From Todiramphus chloris collaris (Eukaryota; Chordata; Aves; Coraciiformes; Alcedinidae), in the NCBI GenBank assembly GCA_025345505.1, contig JANVCC010000120.1:8003961-8067960 (forward strand): a DNA stretch of 64,000 nucleotides, read 5' to 3'. Position 1 is the stretch's first letter; each line of letters starts with the position of its first letter. Under the pieces are notes generated by a model. The model had not been told where the DNA came from and did not search any database. It worked only from the letters and a program-made list of their open reading frames with translations. Of this stretch, positions 50,927 to 62,980 are shown in pieces. The position numbers and the translations under genes were made by a program.

Positions 50927-53900
50927 CTGTGGATTTAAAGAGAGGAATTTAGTTAGCTGCAACATTTCAGAGACACTTTCTACATAAAGAAATGAAGGAA
51001 AACATTTAGTCTGGAAGTGTTCCATTTACTTTGTGGATTTTACTGTATTACTGATATTTATGCAAGTCCATTTACAAGTCAGGCAACAAAGTAACCCTTC
51101 CCTCAAAACATCTATTTGTCACATTGTATAATCTTGCAGCTATAACAAGAGGGGTTTTAAAATGCACTTTCAAGCATATAGGTCAAGCCCTTAATTCTTG
51201 CCTGTTTCTTGTTCTAGGTCTCATTAAGTACTTTTCATCTCAAATAGCAGGTGCTAATGACCAGGACCCTATAAGTTTTGATTTCAGTGAAATCTGATTA
51301 AATGAAACACTCGTTCTCATAGCAATAGTACCCAGACTAACATTCCCTGTAATCATTCTGGCTTTCATTATGCTCTCTGGACAGTATAGTGTAGGCAACT
51401 AAGCTCTAAAGTATGACCTTTACTTGTAAAGTTATTTCCAAAGAAACATATGAAGGTGTTTACTTGACCTCAGTTACATTAAAGATTAAGTTCAAGCTTC
51501 AAAACCAGTTCCAGTATTAGAACTGAGTCTCTGAAATATACCAGTCCAGTTTCCTCAGTTAAGATACTTCCCCTTTCCTGAAAATTTCAACATAGGTTAA
51601 AAAATAAACCAAGTCCATAAAAAAAAAATGTCCATGTGTTTCTTGTAGCAACACTAAGTTACAGCAATCACCGTGCCACTAACAAGAACCACTAAAATAG
51701 CGTTTTGTCACAGAAGATGGACAGTACTAAATTTAAAGTCAGTTATCTTTTCTGCAAAGGTTCTAACTATTGACTTCCCAACCCCTGTCCCACCCAAATA
51801 TCTGACATTCTGACCAAGAACAATAAAGAAAAGATCTTCACAGATGACTGCTACAGAAGAACACCACCCCTGTGGATATGATTCAAGTAACCAATAAATA
51901 CACAGAGGCATGTAGTACATGCTAAAGGAAATCTTAAAAAAAAATAAATCTGAACTTCAGTGTTCTCCCTGCAGTCTGTCTATTTGAACTCCTATGGTAT
52001 ATCAGAATGACAGGCAGAGAATGGCAGAGGAGAGAAAGGGAAAAAAAACCCAGAAGCATTAATACTGGAAAACACATGAAGTGAGAGTTGTCATTTGAAG
52101 GCTAAAGCAGCACAAATAAACCCACAGTTATGCAAAGGCTCACTTCCCTGGAACAAATTTTGACTTCTTTAAAAGATTTCTTTAAACAAAGACCCAGGCT
52201 ACTGTCCTTTCGTGTGTCCACTTACTATCGGTTGCATTTTTAAGTTGGCTGAATGAAATGCTGGTCTATTGCTACTCCACCTAAAATTCTGCTCTTTGCC
52301 TTGTTTCCTAGTATGAAATAACAAATGTAGTTGTAAGGACTCAGTGGGTAACAGAGAAGGAGGAGAATTACTAGAACAGCAAGGGGGCACTCCAGATGAG
52401 AAATACAAAGTGGTAATGCCCAAGAATCTCTTCTCCCAGAACTAAGGTGGGGTGGTTGTCTCACAGTAAAAAAAAACCAACATAGAGATGGTCACATATA
52501 ACAATAGGCACTGTCTTGTAAATCTTGTAATCAGTGCCATCTCATAAGGGAAAACTGTCCATGTCTCCAAGCTGTAGACCCATTAAAGAATGGCTCTACC
52601 CTAGGTAGCACTTCGGATAAGCGATTGGTGCAGTAGAGGAATACCAGGGTTGTTTTAGCTGAAAAGTGCAAATTACTGTTCCACATGCACATTAGTGCCT
52701 CCACTGATAACATCCTGCCATTTGCAAGTCTGTGCCAGGGCACACAAACTAATATATAATATTCCTCCTTCAGTTTGCCTCTTGAAAATCCTTGTAACTT
52801 TTTTTTCCTTTTTCAAAATTCTTGGGGAAGCATGAGCTACCAATTACCAGACAACTTAAGCACATCCAGACAGGCCTGAATGAAGAAATAGGAGTAGCCT
52901 TAATAAAATATACTTGCACTAAATAAAATCCCTAGTTTAGCAGTACTACTTCATGCTATAGAACATAAGAAGCGTACCACTAAAAAAAATAAATCTTTAC
53001 TACGATGAATTCTATCAGCAATCTTCATCCGCAAGGCTAAATCCAACAACATTTATCAGGTACTCTAACATTTAGAATACAGATAACTTTCTTCCATTAA
53101 AGTTTTTTCCTTGTGTAATAGAAAACTACTGAGGAACACTAAGTAGACTTTTACCTTGCTTTTCAGTTTTTTATTTTCTTCCAACACAGCTTCATATTTT
53201 TCTTTCATCTCTGCCACTTCCAAGCGAAGTGTCTCTATTTCTGGATTCTCAGGAGCTGAAGCTCCCAGATGATGCTTCAGAAAGCTGGTATTTAGGTGTT
53301 AAGTATTTTCTTCAGTTGGATAGCATAACTGCATTGTAGTTTTAACATTTAGGATGAAGTTAGTGCTGTAATACACGTGACCAAAATTGCATTAAACCAC
53401 TCAAGGTGGCTACAGTGCTTTTCATCCTACAGGAAAACCAGCAAGAAACAAAAATACATTACTTTTCCCCCTCTTTAACGGCCTGTAACTTAACTTCAGC
53501 ATTGCTGGCATACCGATACACAGAGTTTTCTTACATCCTGTCAGACTTTCCCTTAGCTTGTAAGAATGCAATTATTAGCTAAAATGCATCCTTAAAAGCC
53601 ATGTTCAAAATGTAAGTCTTCTAAAAGAGCCTCTCCAGTTTTTCTGCGAGTCAAAAGTGCTACTGCTGTTTTGTGTAAAGTCTCTACAAACAATTCACAA
53701 AAGAGAAAAAGGATACTCCAGTGCACTATTTGGTTTCTCTGGCTCTTCATATAAGGCTACCAACACTGCAAATAGAAAATATTCAACAATTGCAAGAAGT
53801 TCAAGCAACTCTAAGTTTTTTTATTACGTACCAAAGGTTAGAAGGCATACAAGTTGCAAGCTACATTTATAGCCCATTTTTCTGTTTAAGATTTTCACCG

Positions 53901-55784
53901 ATATGCTTTGATGTAAAAAGCAGGTCTTCTGTACAGGAGGGAACAGCACATCCCCCTCAATAATAGATAGACAGAAGTTTTCTTCACCCCCTAAACACTG
54001 TCTTTGGTTATTTTGGTATGGAACACAAAACAGCCTGGACAATTTTTACATTTTCCCCACACAACCCTAGCATTACTTTTCACATGCAAAACTGAAATTC
54101 TATTTCAAGATTCTCCCTTCATAAACCAATACTTCCACTCAAGCTACAGCTTTGAACAACAGGACAACATCAGCATAAAAGCAAACCTCTACCAAATACC
54201 TACAGTTACAACACTGAACAGCTGCTGTCAGCACAGGTGGCACCTATAACCTGTATGGATAGGGGTCTAGAGGCCAACAGAGTGGCAGGGGGTCAGGTAC
54301 AAACAACAATACCCTGACAGCTTAAATGAAATTAGCCATATACAGACCAACTCCATATCTGGGAGAACTCAGTCATATGAATACTAAGAAAGTTCCCAAA
54401 GATAACCACTCCATGTTCCCTGGCATCTGCTTTCATAAATATTTAGATACCCTTCTCCCAGTTTCAGATGTCCAAAGCACAAAGTCACATTGGGTTTAAG
54501 CTAAGTACCTAAGTTAGAAACAAAACCAGGATGCCACATTACTTGAAAGACTCATTTTGCCATCCCATAGGATGTTTAGTATTGTTAACAGAAAGAAATC
54601 AAATGTTACCTATAAGCCAGTCTGAGAACCTTAGCATGGCACCCATTCGCTTGACATCCTGGATCTGCTGCTCCCTCTTTAAACAGCATATTTTTCAAGC
54701 AGGAATATTAACACATTTTCTCCACGTACTATTGGAAGGCTCTCAAAAAGGCTTCAGAACGATTTAAAAGATTGCAAGTCAGAGAAAGCCAAAGTATGCA
54801 TCAAGTTTAGCATCATCATTTTTCCCCATTCTGACAGGGACAGTTATTCTCACAGAAGTTACAGGTTCATTAATTTTAGGAGAAGAATCAAGGTTTATGC
54901 AAGAAAGGCCCTTTTAACCCAGGGTGCTTTTAAGAGCACATTTGATATTAGTTTGTCTCAGGATCTACTTTCTCTGGAGAGCTCAGGCAAAATAATAGAT
55001 CTCAAGAAATTAATCTACTTACAAGAGCACTTTGGCCGAGTTAAGCCGTCTCTAACAAAGCACGTAAAGAGAAAGGAACAGCTTGCCTGCTCTTTACGCA
55101 TCTCTACCATTCATCTGTTGCACACAGATCTCTAACAATCGACTCACACGCATAGAAGGTACGAACTGCCAGAAAGGGGTTAACACACTACAGTTTCACA
55201 GGCCACGCTTCCAAACGAAGTCCTCTGCCCGCCCCCAGGGCGCTCTGCCTCACTGCCCAGCTCGGACTCGAGCTCGACCGTCGCACGAAGCTGTCCGGAC
55301 GAGTTCTGCTGCCGGCCGCCACGCACGCTAAGGGAAAAGAGCAATCGGCCCGCCGAGGCAGCCCGAGGAGCTGCCGCACCACAGCCGCGCCAGAGCGGCA
55401 GCTGCACCGCGGGACGCCCCGCCGAATCGCCGGAAGAGCCGCCCACGGGCTCCTCCGACAACACGACGCGTGCCGGAGACTTACCCTTGGTGAGCGTGTC
55501 CAGCACCCCCGACTTCTCCAGGTACCGGCGGAACTGCTCCCGCTTGGAGTCCGCAGCCTGAGGGAGGACGCCCACAGGGTCAGCCCGGCGGCGGCACACC
55601 CCCCCCGCCTCACCTGCGGAGACGGCTCGTGGGACTAGGCCAGTCCATCCTCGCCGCCGCGGAGGCGCCGCCGCCCGCCGCCGCGGAGGCGCCGCCGCCC
55701 GCCGCCGCTCCGCGCAAACAGCGCGGCGAACCCGCGCGAGCCCCACGCCGCAGGCTCGCTGCCTCCTACCTTGTAATGCGCCAT
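50882..55784 (-). CDS. MYCBP: MYC-binding protein (AMY-1), 5 coding exons
   Basis: Coding exons in transcript order are 55784-55770 (MAHYK), 55557-55485, 53765-53717, 53284-53155 and 50926-50882. All junctions are GT-AG. They sum to 312 nt, i.e. 103 residues plus TAA, the same length as human MYCBP. The protein begins MAHYKAADSKREQFRRYL, has a central segment around EEPEKPNSALDFLKHHLGA, and ends in a charged coiled coil (AEMKEKYEAVLEENKKLKSK) and a short tail QYEPPQDEKHGE. MYCBP binds the MYC N-terminal region and several AKAPs. Its Chlamydomonas relative FAP174 is an axonemal central-pair protein. The gene lies between RRAGC and GJA9 on the same strand as in human. Three of its exons are under 75 nt. 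Confidence 0.97.
53155..53284 (-). CDS. MYCBP: MYCBP coding exon 4 (coiled coil)
   Basis: A 130-nt exon from FLKHHLGASAPENPEIE to ENKKLKSK. It carries the heptad-like region of the C-terminal coiled coil. The acceptor is AATACCAG and the donor GTAAAA. Confidence 0.97.
53717..53765 (-). CDS. MYCBP: MYCBP coding exon 3 (49 nt)
   Basis: A 49-nt exon encoding VLVALYEEPEKPNSAL and two bases of the next aspartate codon. The acceptor is CTATTTGCAG and the donor GTATCC. It was located by translating between the flanking exons; both phases fit. Confidence 0.95.
55485..55557 (-). CDS. MYCBP: MYCBP coding exon 2
   Basis: This exon encodes AADSKREQFRRYLEKSG and continues to TLTK plus one base. The acceptor is CCCTCAG and the donor GTAAGT. 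It is very GC-rich and sits inside the promoter CpG island. Confidence 0.97.
55652..55709. repeat. 24-bp GC-rich tandem repeat, about 2.4 copies
   Basis: Unit CGCCGCCGCGGAGGC plus GCCGCCGCC occurs at 55652-55675 and 55676-55699, followed by a partial third unit. It fills part of the 212-bp MYCBP intron 1. Confidence 0.85.
55770..55784 (-). CDS. MYCBP: MYCBP coding exon 1 (MAHYK)
   Basis: A 15-nt coding segment, ATG GCG CAT TAC AAG followed by GTAGGA. It is identified because MAHYK is the known MYCBP start and it joins exon 2 in frame. The base at -3 is C, so the start context is not optimal. Confidence 0.93.
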
Positions 55785-55855
55785 CTGACCCTCACCGCGC
55801 CTGCACCCGCCTTGCGCCTGCGCCCTGCTCTTGTAGGGCGCGAGGGCGTCCAGCG

Positions 55856-55869
55856 GTTACCGTGGCGAC
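55856..55869 (-). promoter_or_regulatory. RFX X-box motif upstream of MYCBP
   Basis: The minus strand reads GTCGCCACGGTAAC, which fits the X-box consensus GTNRCC-N(0-3)-RGYAAC at every position with a 2-nt spacer. It lies 72 bp upstream of the MYCBP ATG. RFX factors use such sites to drive ciliary genes. Confidence 0.6.
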
Positions 55870-56340
55870 GGGGAAGCAGCAACGCCCCGGGGCTGGGGCT
55901 GGGCCGGGGCCTGGGCCTGCGCTGCGGGGGTGGCCGAGCGAGCCAGCGCGCGCCGTCTCGCTGGCTCCGTTCTCCCGCGCGCGTCCTCGCGACCCCGCTC
56001 GGCGCCCAACGAAACGCTAAAGCCGACGCTGCGCCGGCTGCCGTGGGCAGCCGTGGTCCTTGTCCCGCTCTGCCCCCCCGCCCCTCGCCAGGTACGGAAG
56101 TGAGTTCTCGCGCCTGCGGGGCTCAGCTCCGCCCGGCAGCGCCAGTGCCGCAGGCTGGCCGGAGGGCGCGGGGCGGCCCCCGGGCTCCCCGGTGACAGGA
56201 CGCGCTGTCGCCGGGAATCACCCGGACCAGGGGCTGTGGAGCGCGTCCGGCGGTAAGCGGGGTTGTAGGAGCAGCACCAGGTGAACGTCCGCTGCGTCTC
56301 CGAGCGGTGAAGCACCTCCGCGCCGGATACCGCGGCATTC

Positions 56341-58805
56341 GCCCAGGACAGTTAACTGTCGTACTCGGGCTGCAGTAGTAGCTGGCACTGAGTGAAAAAT
56401 CATAGGAGGAGAAAGTTGCAGCAAGCTGCGGCTGCGGAGTTGTCTGCCCAAGGGGCTCCGAAGAGTTATATACGGTGGAATCTTCACATCGAAAAGAAAG
56501 TGTTTTGCCTGTTTTAAGATGCAGACAGTTTCTCGGGGTGGTTTTTGGTTGGTTGGGTTGGGTTTTTTGTTGTTGCAGTCGTTGGGGTGTTTTTGTGGCT
56601 TGTTTTTTTGGTGTGTGTACATGAAATGCTGTGGTATCTACAGATGACAAAATCTGTTTATTATAAAAATAATTAAATAAATATATAACCAAATAATGTT
56701 GCACCTGCAATGTTAGGATCTTTTCAGACTTCTTATGCACGCTCTTTTGCAACATCTTCAATTTTCACTGGAATTAAGTTACACTTTTATGTTGGCAAGG
56801 GGTTGCAATGAAATAGAATGTTTGATGCCACATCTGCACAAAAATTAATAAAACTCCCCTGTCAGCGTCAGAAAAACACTTTTGTATCTTGTCTTAAACC
56901 AAAAGAAATGCAAATGTCATGTCCTATATGTGAGCATCTAAATGCTGATTATTTATTATTTAGACAGTGGGAGCAGACTGCATCAAATACTCAGCTTTTT
57001 ATTACAGAGACGTGAAATGCAAAATACGCATCAGCACAGTTATCACCCACAGAAATTTATACATCAAGAAGTGCAAGAATGAAAGCTACAGTAGTGGTTT
57101 TAACTCAGCTACATCACACCATTTATATACATTCCTGTGTATTACAAAATGTTAAATTTTACAGTGTAACTAGAATTATTTAGGGCTGCATTCATGTATA
57201 CAGGTAGAGCATCACTAGAGGCGAGAAGAATAACTTCTGGAGAGAAATTTGCAGTGAATTGTTTTAATTGTATTAACGTCTATTATGTGGACAGGGCCAA
57301 ACTTCTGCTGCACAGCCTTTTTGGTTTTTTGACTCCTTCTTTTCCTGATATTGTACAGCCTTCAGCTTATCTGAAACATGCTGGCTCGCAAGCATAAAGT
57401 TAATTCATGCTAAGAATTTAATAATGCTGTAATGTTATGATGCTACATTGCACAAATTGTTTTCCTAGCACACGTAAAGTAAGCCAAATCCGCTAGTAAA
57501 AGTTCATGTGTATACGCTAATGCATCCCAGATGTGACCACATCACCAAGTATTTACAGTAAATTAATTTCATTCATGTAAGTCTCAATTCCAAATATAAC
57601 ATAGTATTTTGTTCATCTTTCCCTCCTTTATTATGTCAAGATGTTTCACAGAACTTGCCCTATGCTGTATGGATTGGAGCAGCAAATGGATGAATGTCCT
57701 TGATTTGTTTTATTACTCCCACAAAAATTATAAGAAGAAATGCTCCTTCTAAACAATGATGACCATTCTTTGATTTAAAAGTTTATCAGAATTTGGGGCA
57801 CAGGCGGACCTCATAGCATCCAGAAAAGGAGTAGTTTTACAATTTGATAAGCCTCTTGTATTTTTTTTGGCATTGCAACTGAAAGTAGGGAGGTACTATG
57901 GTTTGGTTTTTTTTTTTTTTTTTTTACCGTAGTAAGCCTTTTGGTTTATGAAATCCAAAATTTCTGATTAATAAATTTTAGTAAATTGGGTTTTTTATAT
58001 TAAGTAAAAATAATAATAATTACTAGGTTATTTGTGTTATTCAGGATCTCAAAACTAATGTTCACAGCTCACTTGTAATTCATGATGCTTTAATGCAATA
58101 GTGTATTTAACGGTAATACATGAACAATATGTAATATATGTACAATATGAAATTCACTGCTGATTTTTCTGCTGAGGAAGTCAGTGGTAATACACTGAAA
58201 AAAAGTGTGCTGCGGAGTCAAAGAATTAGTGACATATGTATCAAATGTTTAGTTCTTTTTATATTTAACACAGTTCAAACAGTGGAGTATGGTTGACATC
58301 CTGCTTTCAGACAGATATCAAATGTCTGTTTGAATTCTCAGAGAGATTAAGCAGAAACACATTTACCAATAATTTCTTCCTCCTGAGAGCGCTAGTACCA
58401 TCTTTAGCCCAATTTCATTTACTGGTCTTCATGAAATAGATTGTTAGACTATAAATTTTGTCTTCTACTTTTATCCAGTTTAAGTAGTATCAGCTGTGAT
58501 TTTATGCCTGACTTTTCCTAGAATGTGGATTTACATGATGTATGTTTTCCTTTATAGCTAGGAGTGTAGTTTATACTACATATATATACTACTTATATAT
58601 AAAAGCCACCCTTGTGTTGCAAAGAAAGTAAAGAGACTGAAAGTTATGTATCTAGTATTCGAAGGGCTACACAGATTTTCTATCTACGTGAAACAGCTGG
58701 TTAAAATGGAACAATTTATCTGCGCTTATATATAGGTCTTGCTTATGTTGCAGTTTTCAGTAATTATCCCAGCATTGACTAGAGCCCTTGACATGTTAAC
58801 TCTCA
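56341..58805. other. MYCBP-GJA9 intergenic DNA, including the GJA9 3' UTR
   Basis: The first few hundred bases downstream of the GJA9 stop are presumably its 3' UTR, but the end cannot be fixed; candidate sense-strand AATAAA/ATTAAA hexamers occur between 58.1 and 57.6 kb. A G/T-rich tract lies at 56537-56613 and a T19 run at 57907-57925. Confidence 0.45.
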
Positions 58806-60362
58806 CTATATTTGAAGATCAGTAGGGGCACGCCTGCTGCTTGCACTGCTTGACAGTGACAGTTGCCTAGACAGAGATAAAGGTTTATGACTATCACAGT
58901 TTCTACTTTGTTTAGATTCTGAGCTCGCCTCTCCCGTAGAGTCAGGAGTGTCTGGTTGGCTAGGATTTTTAATGTCGGCATTGTAAGGAGGTTGGGCTTT
59001 GTTCACACTGAAACTGCTTTGTCTTCTGCTGCTGCTCTTTGGAAGAGAATTTGTTGAAGCTCCTGTACTCTCAGCCATTACTGAGCAGTTCCAAGATGAA
59101 CCAATTCCATGCTGTCTTTTGAAATTGGAAATAGGAAAAGTTGTATCTGGTTGCAGTGAAGTTTGAGATGACATTTCAGCAAAGCTCCTCACGCTCAAAG
59201 CTATATCTGCATCCCGAGCAATGACAAGGAAATGTTTATTTTCAGCTTCTTTTTGCACATCATGCACTTCAGTCCTACATTTACCAAGCAAGCCTTCATT
59301 ATTATTTGTGCTAGTATTTTGAGTCTGATTGTCTACAGAATTTGTAGCTGACCTTTTCTTTGGTGATTTATTTTCCTGATCGTGATGGATGTAACAGCTG
59401 CTGCTTTCTGTACGGTTATTTTGCGCAGACTGAAACACATGAGGAGAATTTAGAACTGGATAGACAGCAGCGTCAGTTTGCTTTTGCATTAAAAAGGTAT
59501 AACTGTTAAGTGCAGAAGGAAGAGTTTTTTGAGGGATGGTGGATATTCCCAGAGAAGAGTGCTGTATCATAGAGTATTTCTTAGATTTGTTTACACAGAA
59601 ATGATCATGGTCATCCTTGTTTTTATTCTGACCACAGAGTCCCATTTTAATTTTTCGGAATCCTAGGTGGATAATTTCTAGGGTATTTAAAAACAATGAT
59701 ACAGTTGCTATTGATTGCATGAATAATATGAACACTGTCTTTTCTGTTGGTCTAGATACAAAGCAGTCAACTGTGTTTGGGCATGGATCTCTCTGACATT
59801 TGTAAAGGGGATCCAGATGAAAGCCATAAAGAAGATACTGCCCAATCATAAACCCAACTTCCACTGCAGATCTTGTGAAAATATGTATCACGTAAGTGCA
59901 GAGCAAAGAGCCTCTCAGGGGTGCTTTGTTTAGCTTTCTTTGATCCAACTGCCGGAGTTCCCGCTCCAGCCTTTTCCGATTTTCAGTCATTTCTAATTCA
60001 GTACTTTCAAGTTCCACTCTTACCTGAGCTTTCTTTTTTTGCCTCTCTTTTTCCAAAGCTCTTAGTCTGTATAAGGCGTGACCCATATACACCAAGGAAG
60101 GAGAAGACACAAATATAACTTGCAAGACCCAGTATCTTATGAGAGAGATGGGAAAGGCCTCATCATAGCATACATTTCTGCAACCAGGTTGCTCAGTATT
60201 GCATATAAATTCTGATTGCTCATCATTCCAAACATCCTCAGTTGCCACTCCAAGGACTAGCATTCGAAATATGAAGAGTATCGTTAGCCAAATCTTTCCA
60301 ATAATAGTGGAATGAATGTGGACCTCCTCTAAAATGCCTCCAAGGAAATTCCAGTCTCCCAT
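58806..60362 (-). CDS. GJA9: Connexin, gap junction alpha-9 (Cx58/59-like)
   Basis: A single intact coding exon of 518 residues; human GJA9 has 515. Connexins form hexameric hemichannels that dock into gap junctions. The N-terminus is [14 protein letters not shown]. Four membrane segments lie near residues 22-40, 76-98, 153-181 and 207-235. The extracellular loops have the diagnostic cysteines C54-X6-C61-X3-C65 and C189-X4-C194-X5-C200. The cytoplasmic loop (about 100-150) is long, charged and probably helical. The tail of about 280 residues is serine-rich and ends [11 protein letters not shown], like the PDZ-binding ends of alpha connexins. The upstream neighbour in the human order, RHBDL2, is not in the window. 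GJA9 is absent from mouse, so avian data are useful. Confidence 0.96.
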   Translation of the reverse strand: MGDWNFLGGILEEVHIHSTIIGKIWLTILFIFRMLVLGVATEDVWNDEQSEFICNTEQPGCRNVCYDEAFPISLIRYWVLQVIFVSSPSLVYMGHALYRLRALEKERQKKKAQVRVELESTELEMTENRKRLERELRQLDQRKLNKAPLRGSLLCTYVIHIFTRSAVEVGFMIGQYLLYGFHLDPLYKCQRDPCPNTVDCFVSRPTEKTVFILFMQSIATVSLFLNTLEIIHLGFRKIKMGLCGQNKNKDDHDHFCVNKSKKYSMIQHSSLGISTIPQKTLPSALNSYTFLMQKQTDAAVYPVLNSPHVFQSAQNNRTESSSCYIHHDQENKSPKKRSATNSVDNQTQNTSTNNNEGLLGKCRTEVHDVQKEAENKHFLVIARDADIALSVRSFAEMSSQTSLQPDTTFPISNFKRQHGIGSSWNCSVMAESTGASTNSLPKSSSRRQSSFSVNKAQPPYNADIKNPSQPDTPDSTGEASSESKQSRNCDSHKPLSLSRQLSLSSSASSRRAPTDLQI

Positions 60363-60383
60363 GGCTATTCTGCCATCTTAACA
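60363..60383 (-). promoter_or_regulatory. GJA9: GJA9 5' UTR segment with splice acceptor and minimal uORF
   Basis: CATACATTTTAG ends at 60384, so exon 2 probably starts at 60383, as in connexin genes with a non-coding first exon. The short leader contains ATG GCA GAA TAG (60376-60365). This three-codon uORF has A at -3 and G at +4 and stops 2 nt before the GJA9 ATG. The non-coding exon 1 was not located. Confidence 0.6.
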
Positions 60384-62980
60384 CTAAAATGTATGAGAGA
60401 AAAAGGTATCAAATATTATAAAAGCTGCAGTTTTTCCCTAACACATTAAAAAAAAAAAAAGGCACTGGGAAAAATTATCATATCTCACATTGTAACCATA
60501 GCAACATGACCCACTTCTCATTGATAATCTGAGTATTATTATTGCTCATCTACGAGATAGAGAATTGCATCACCCACCTGTGTCTAGATTGTCAGTAAAA
60601 GACATCCTGGTAAGCACATCACAATGAGGTATTAAGTACCCTCAGTCTACATCAAATTGGTAGAAACAGAGGTGCCTGACTTGTAGTAGCATTTTAAGAG
60701 CATCATACAGTCCATTAAGCCCATCATCCAGTGTTAGTGTGAGAATAGTACAGTTATATTTAGGACACTTATGAAGGTAGAGGAATATTTTCTGGTCATC
60801 CTTTTTGGATATTCAAGCCCCACAGTGCAGCTGAAGATATGGTAATGTTCAGTTACTGTTTTATGGTGAAAATTTACTATACAAAGGAACTCAAGAGGAA
60901 AAAGAACATCTCATTATAACTATATTACTAAATTAAAAAATATGTGTAGGCATATAATTTGTCACAGATAATTGCTTTTTGTTTGTGGATGTCAACAATA
61001 AACAAATGAACAGAATTGCCATAATTGGTCCACTTTCCTCTGATCAACGATACCTGCATTTGAAATACGGAACAGAATGCCTAAGTACTATCTTTGACCT
61101 AGATTCTTTGAAAAATAAGTGATTTATGCAAAAACTTTATACCATCATTTTCCTAAAGGATTATCATCCAAGTACAGATAAACTGGTAATACATGTGTCT
61201 AATTGCATGTCGTGCTTTTCTTTCACACATTTTTTTCTTTCTCAGTTACAAGGTCCTACACTGCAGACAAGATTTTAAATTCCTTTTCAGTGTTTATTAT
61301 TGTATATGATAACAGAAATATTTTTATTTTTTATGTGTGTGGATAACTGGTATGTCTGTAGATTTACCTTGTCACCGTATGTACAGACTATTCAATAGAA
61401 TACTCAAAATAATCTGGGTTTTTTTGTTGTTTAGGATAAAGGTTTAACACAGTGCTTTCTATTCAAATGGGCTTAATTTTCACCCTGTAAAACAGGAATG
61501 TCAAATGGAAGCTGCAGTCTTCTGACCACAATACCGATGACTACAGAGGAAACTTTATGTCAAGGCAGCGGACTAAACATGAAAATACTCTTGCAAATTG
61601 GTATACAAATAGGCAAGTTAGATAAACAACTCCAAAATATATTGCAAATTAAAAATAAAACATACCTTTCTGTACAAAAATGTGTAAAATTAAAGATCTG
61701 CAGCATCCGATAAAAAGTTACAACCCTTGCCATCTTCCATCCGTGTGAATAAATTTCACATTATAAGCAGTTTCCTTTGCTACAGGAACAAATGATGGAG
61801 TGCAAGCTTAGCACACTGAATTTATATTTGCCAGGGATGGAGGGAGGAGAAAATCAATGTGTTGTTCCATCTGCTACTGCTCTGAGCATAATTGAATTAT
61901 GAGCAGTGAGAGAATGTCATTAAAAAAAGCTACAATGAAAAATCTGCAGCTCTAACCTTCTTCAGATTACCTTATCTTTTGCCTCTCCAACACCTTCCAA
62001 TTTTTAAGAATGATCTCAGCCTCAGACAAACAGAATAGAAGAAAACTTTCAGATTATTTTAGATTACATACCTCAGTAGCAGCAATCGCACAGCTTGCCT
62101 GTGCAAAAGTGAACAAGGTAAATCCGTCCTCATACTATCTTTGTTAATTTCTGCAGTCCATTCTTCTGGAACAGTTTAGCAGCATACTCCTGATGTAAAT
62201 ACCAAATGGTAGTACTTTTGGCCCCTCCAAACTCACTCCCTCCTCATAGACAGCATCTGCCCTTATATGATTATGCACCTCACATTTATTCTCCTTGTGC
62301 CATCTTACATGCCATACTAACTTCTTTAAAATACTGCTGAACATGGCAACTCTTTTACACCATTTTCCCCACATATGTAACTCAGCATTTCTTTTTAGGA
62401 GCAAGTCCTTATCATTCCAGTCTAAGCATTGGGCATACTAAAAATGCCAGTTGTTCTTCTTGGTAGTGATACTTAGGTATAGCCTGTAAAAACAGACCAG
62501 GTGACATGTGTCCCCTTTTTATTGCAGGCCTTCAGCTACCTCTCCACATGACTTCAGCTGGAAGAATACTGAGAACCAGCTGAAATATTTTCCAGTATAA
62601 AAGAGCTCATGAACTGACTAGTCTCAAGGAACAGGAATTTTTTTTGGTGTTTAGTCATGCTGCAACTCAGATGAATACATGGGTTTGTTCTACTGAAGAA
62701 CCTGCTTAGCTACAGTGAAAGGTTTGATAAAGCTGTACACTATACATCCTCCCCATGTCAGCGTGCAGCAGAAGCAGAAATAGCATCCACAGTCGCACCT
62801 GTATTCCAAAAAACTTAACCATTTTCTTTGTTACCCTATAGCAGGATAAAGATGAAGCCCCTGGAACAGAATGAATACTCTCTATCCTAAATTACTTTTC
62901 ACCAAGTTTAAAAGAGAAAAGTTTAATGTGGGGAAGAAGAAAGTAGAAGAACGCTGATGGAAATTATACAGGCTAAACGT
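60384..62980. other. DNA upstream of the GJA9 coding exon
   Basis: Probably GJA9 intron 1 and its promoter, because connexin genes usually have a distant non-coding first exon. I could not identify that exon, and there is no CpG island here. Confidence 0.4.

Larger units (their letters stand above)
55200..56340 (-). promoter_or_regulatory. MYCBP: MYCBP CpG-island promoter
   Basis: A block of about 1.1 kb of CpG-dense DNA covers MYCBP exons 1-2 and about 550 bp upstream. It holds an RFX X-box (55856-55869), a G-quadruplex motif (55889-55909) and a 24-bp tandem repeat in intron 1. Long open frames on both strands here follow from the GC content and are not called as genes. The island is wide enough for divergent transcription. 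Confidence 0.75.

Noticed and set aside
55180..56195. 188-codon open frames on both strands around MYCBP exons 1-2
   Set aside because: The minus frame contains MYCBP exon 2 but runs through its splice sites; the plus frame is GC-driven. Only the spliced MYCBP model is supported.
56123..56761. 212-codon minus-strand open frame upstream of MYCBP
   Set aside because: It joins CpG-island sequence to a G/T-rich low-complexity tract. Composition explains it and no family resemblance is seen.
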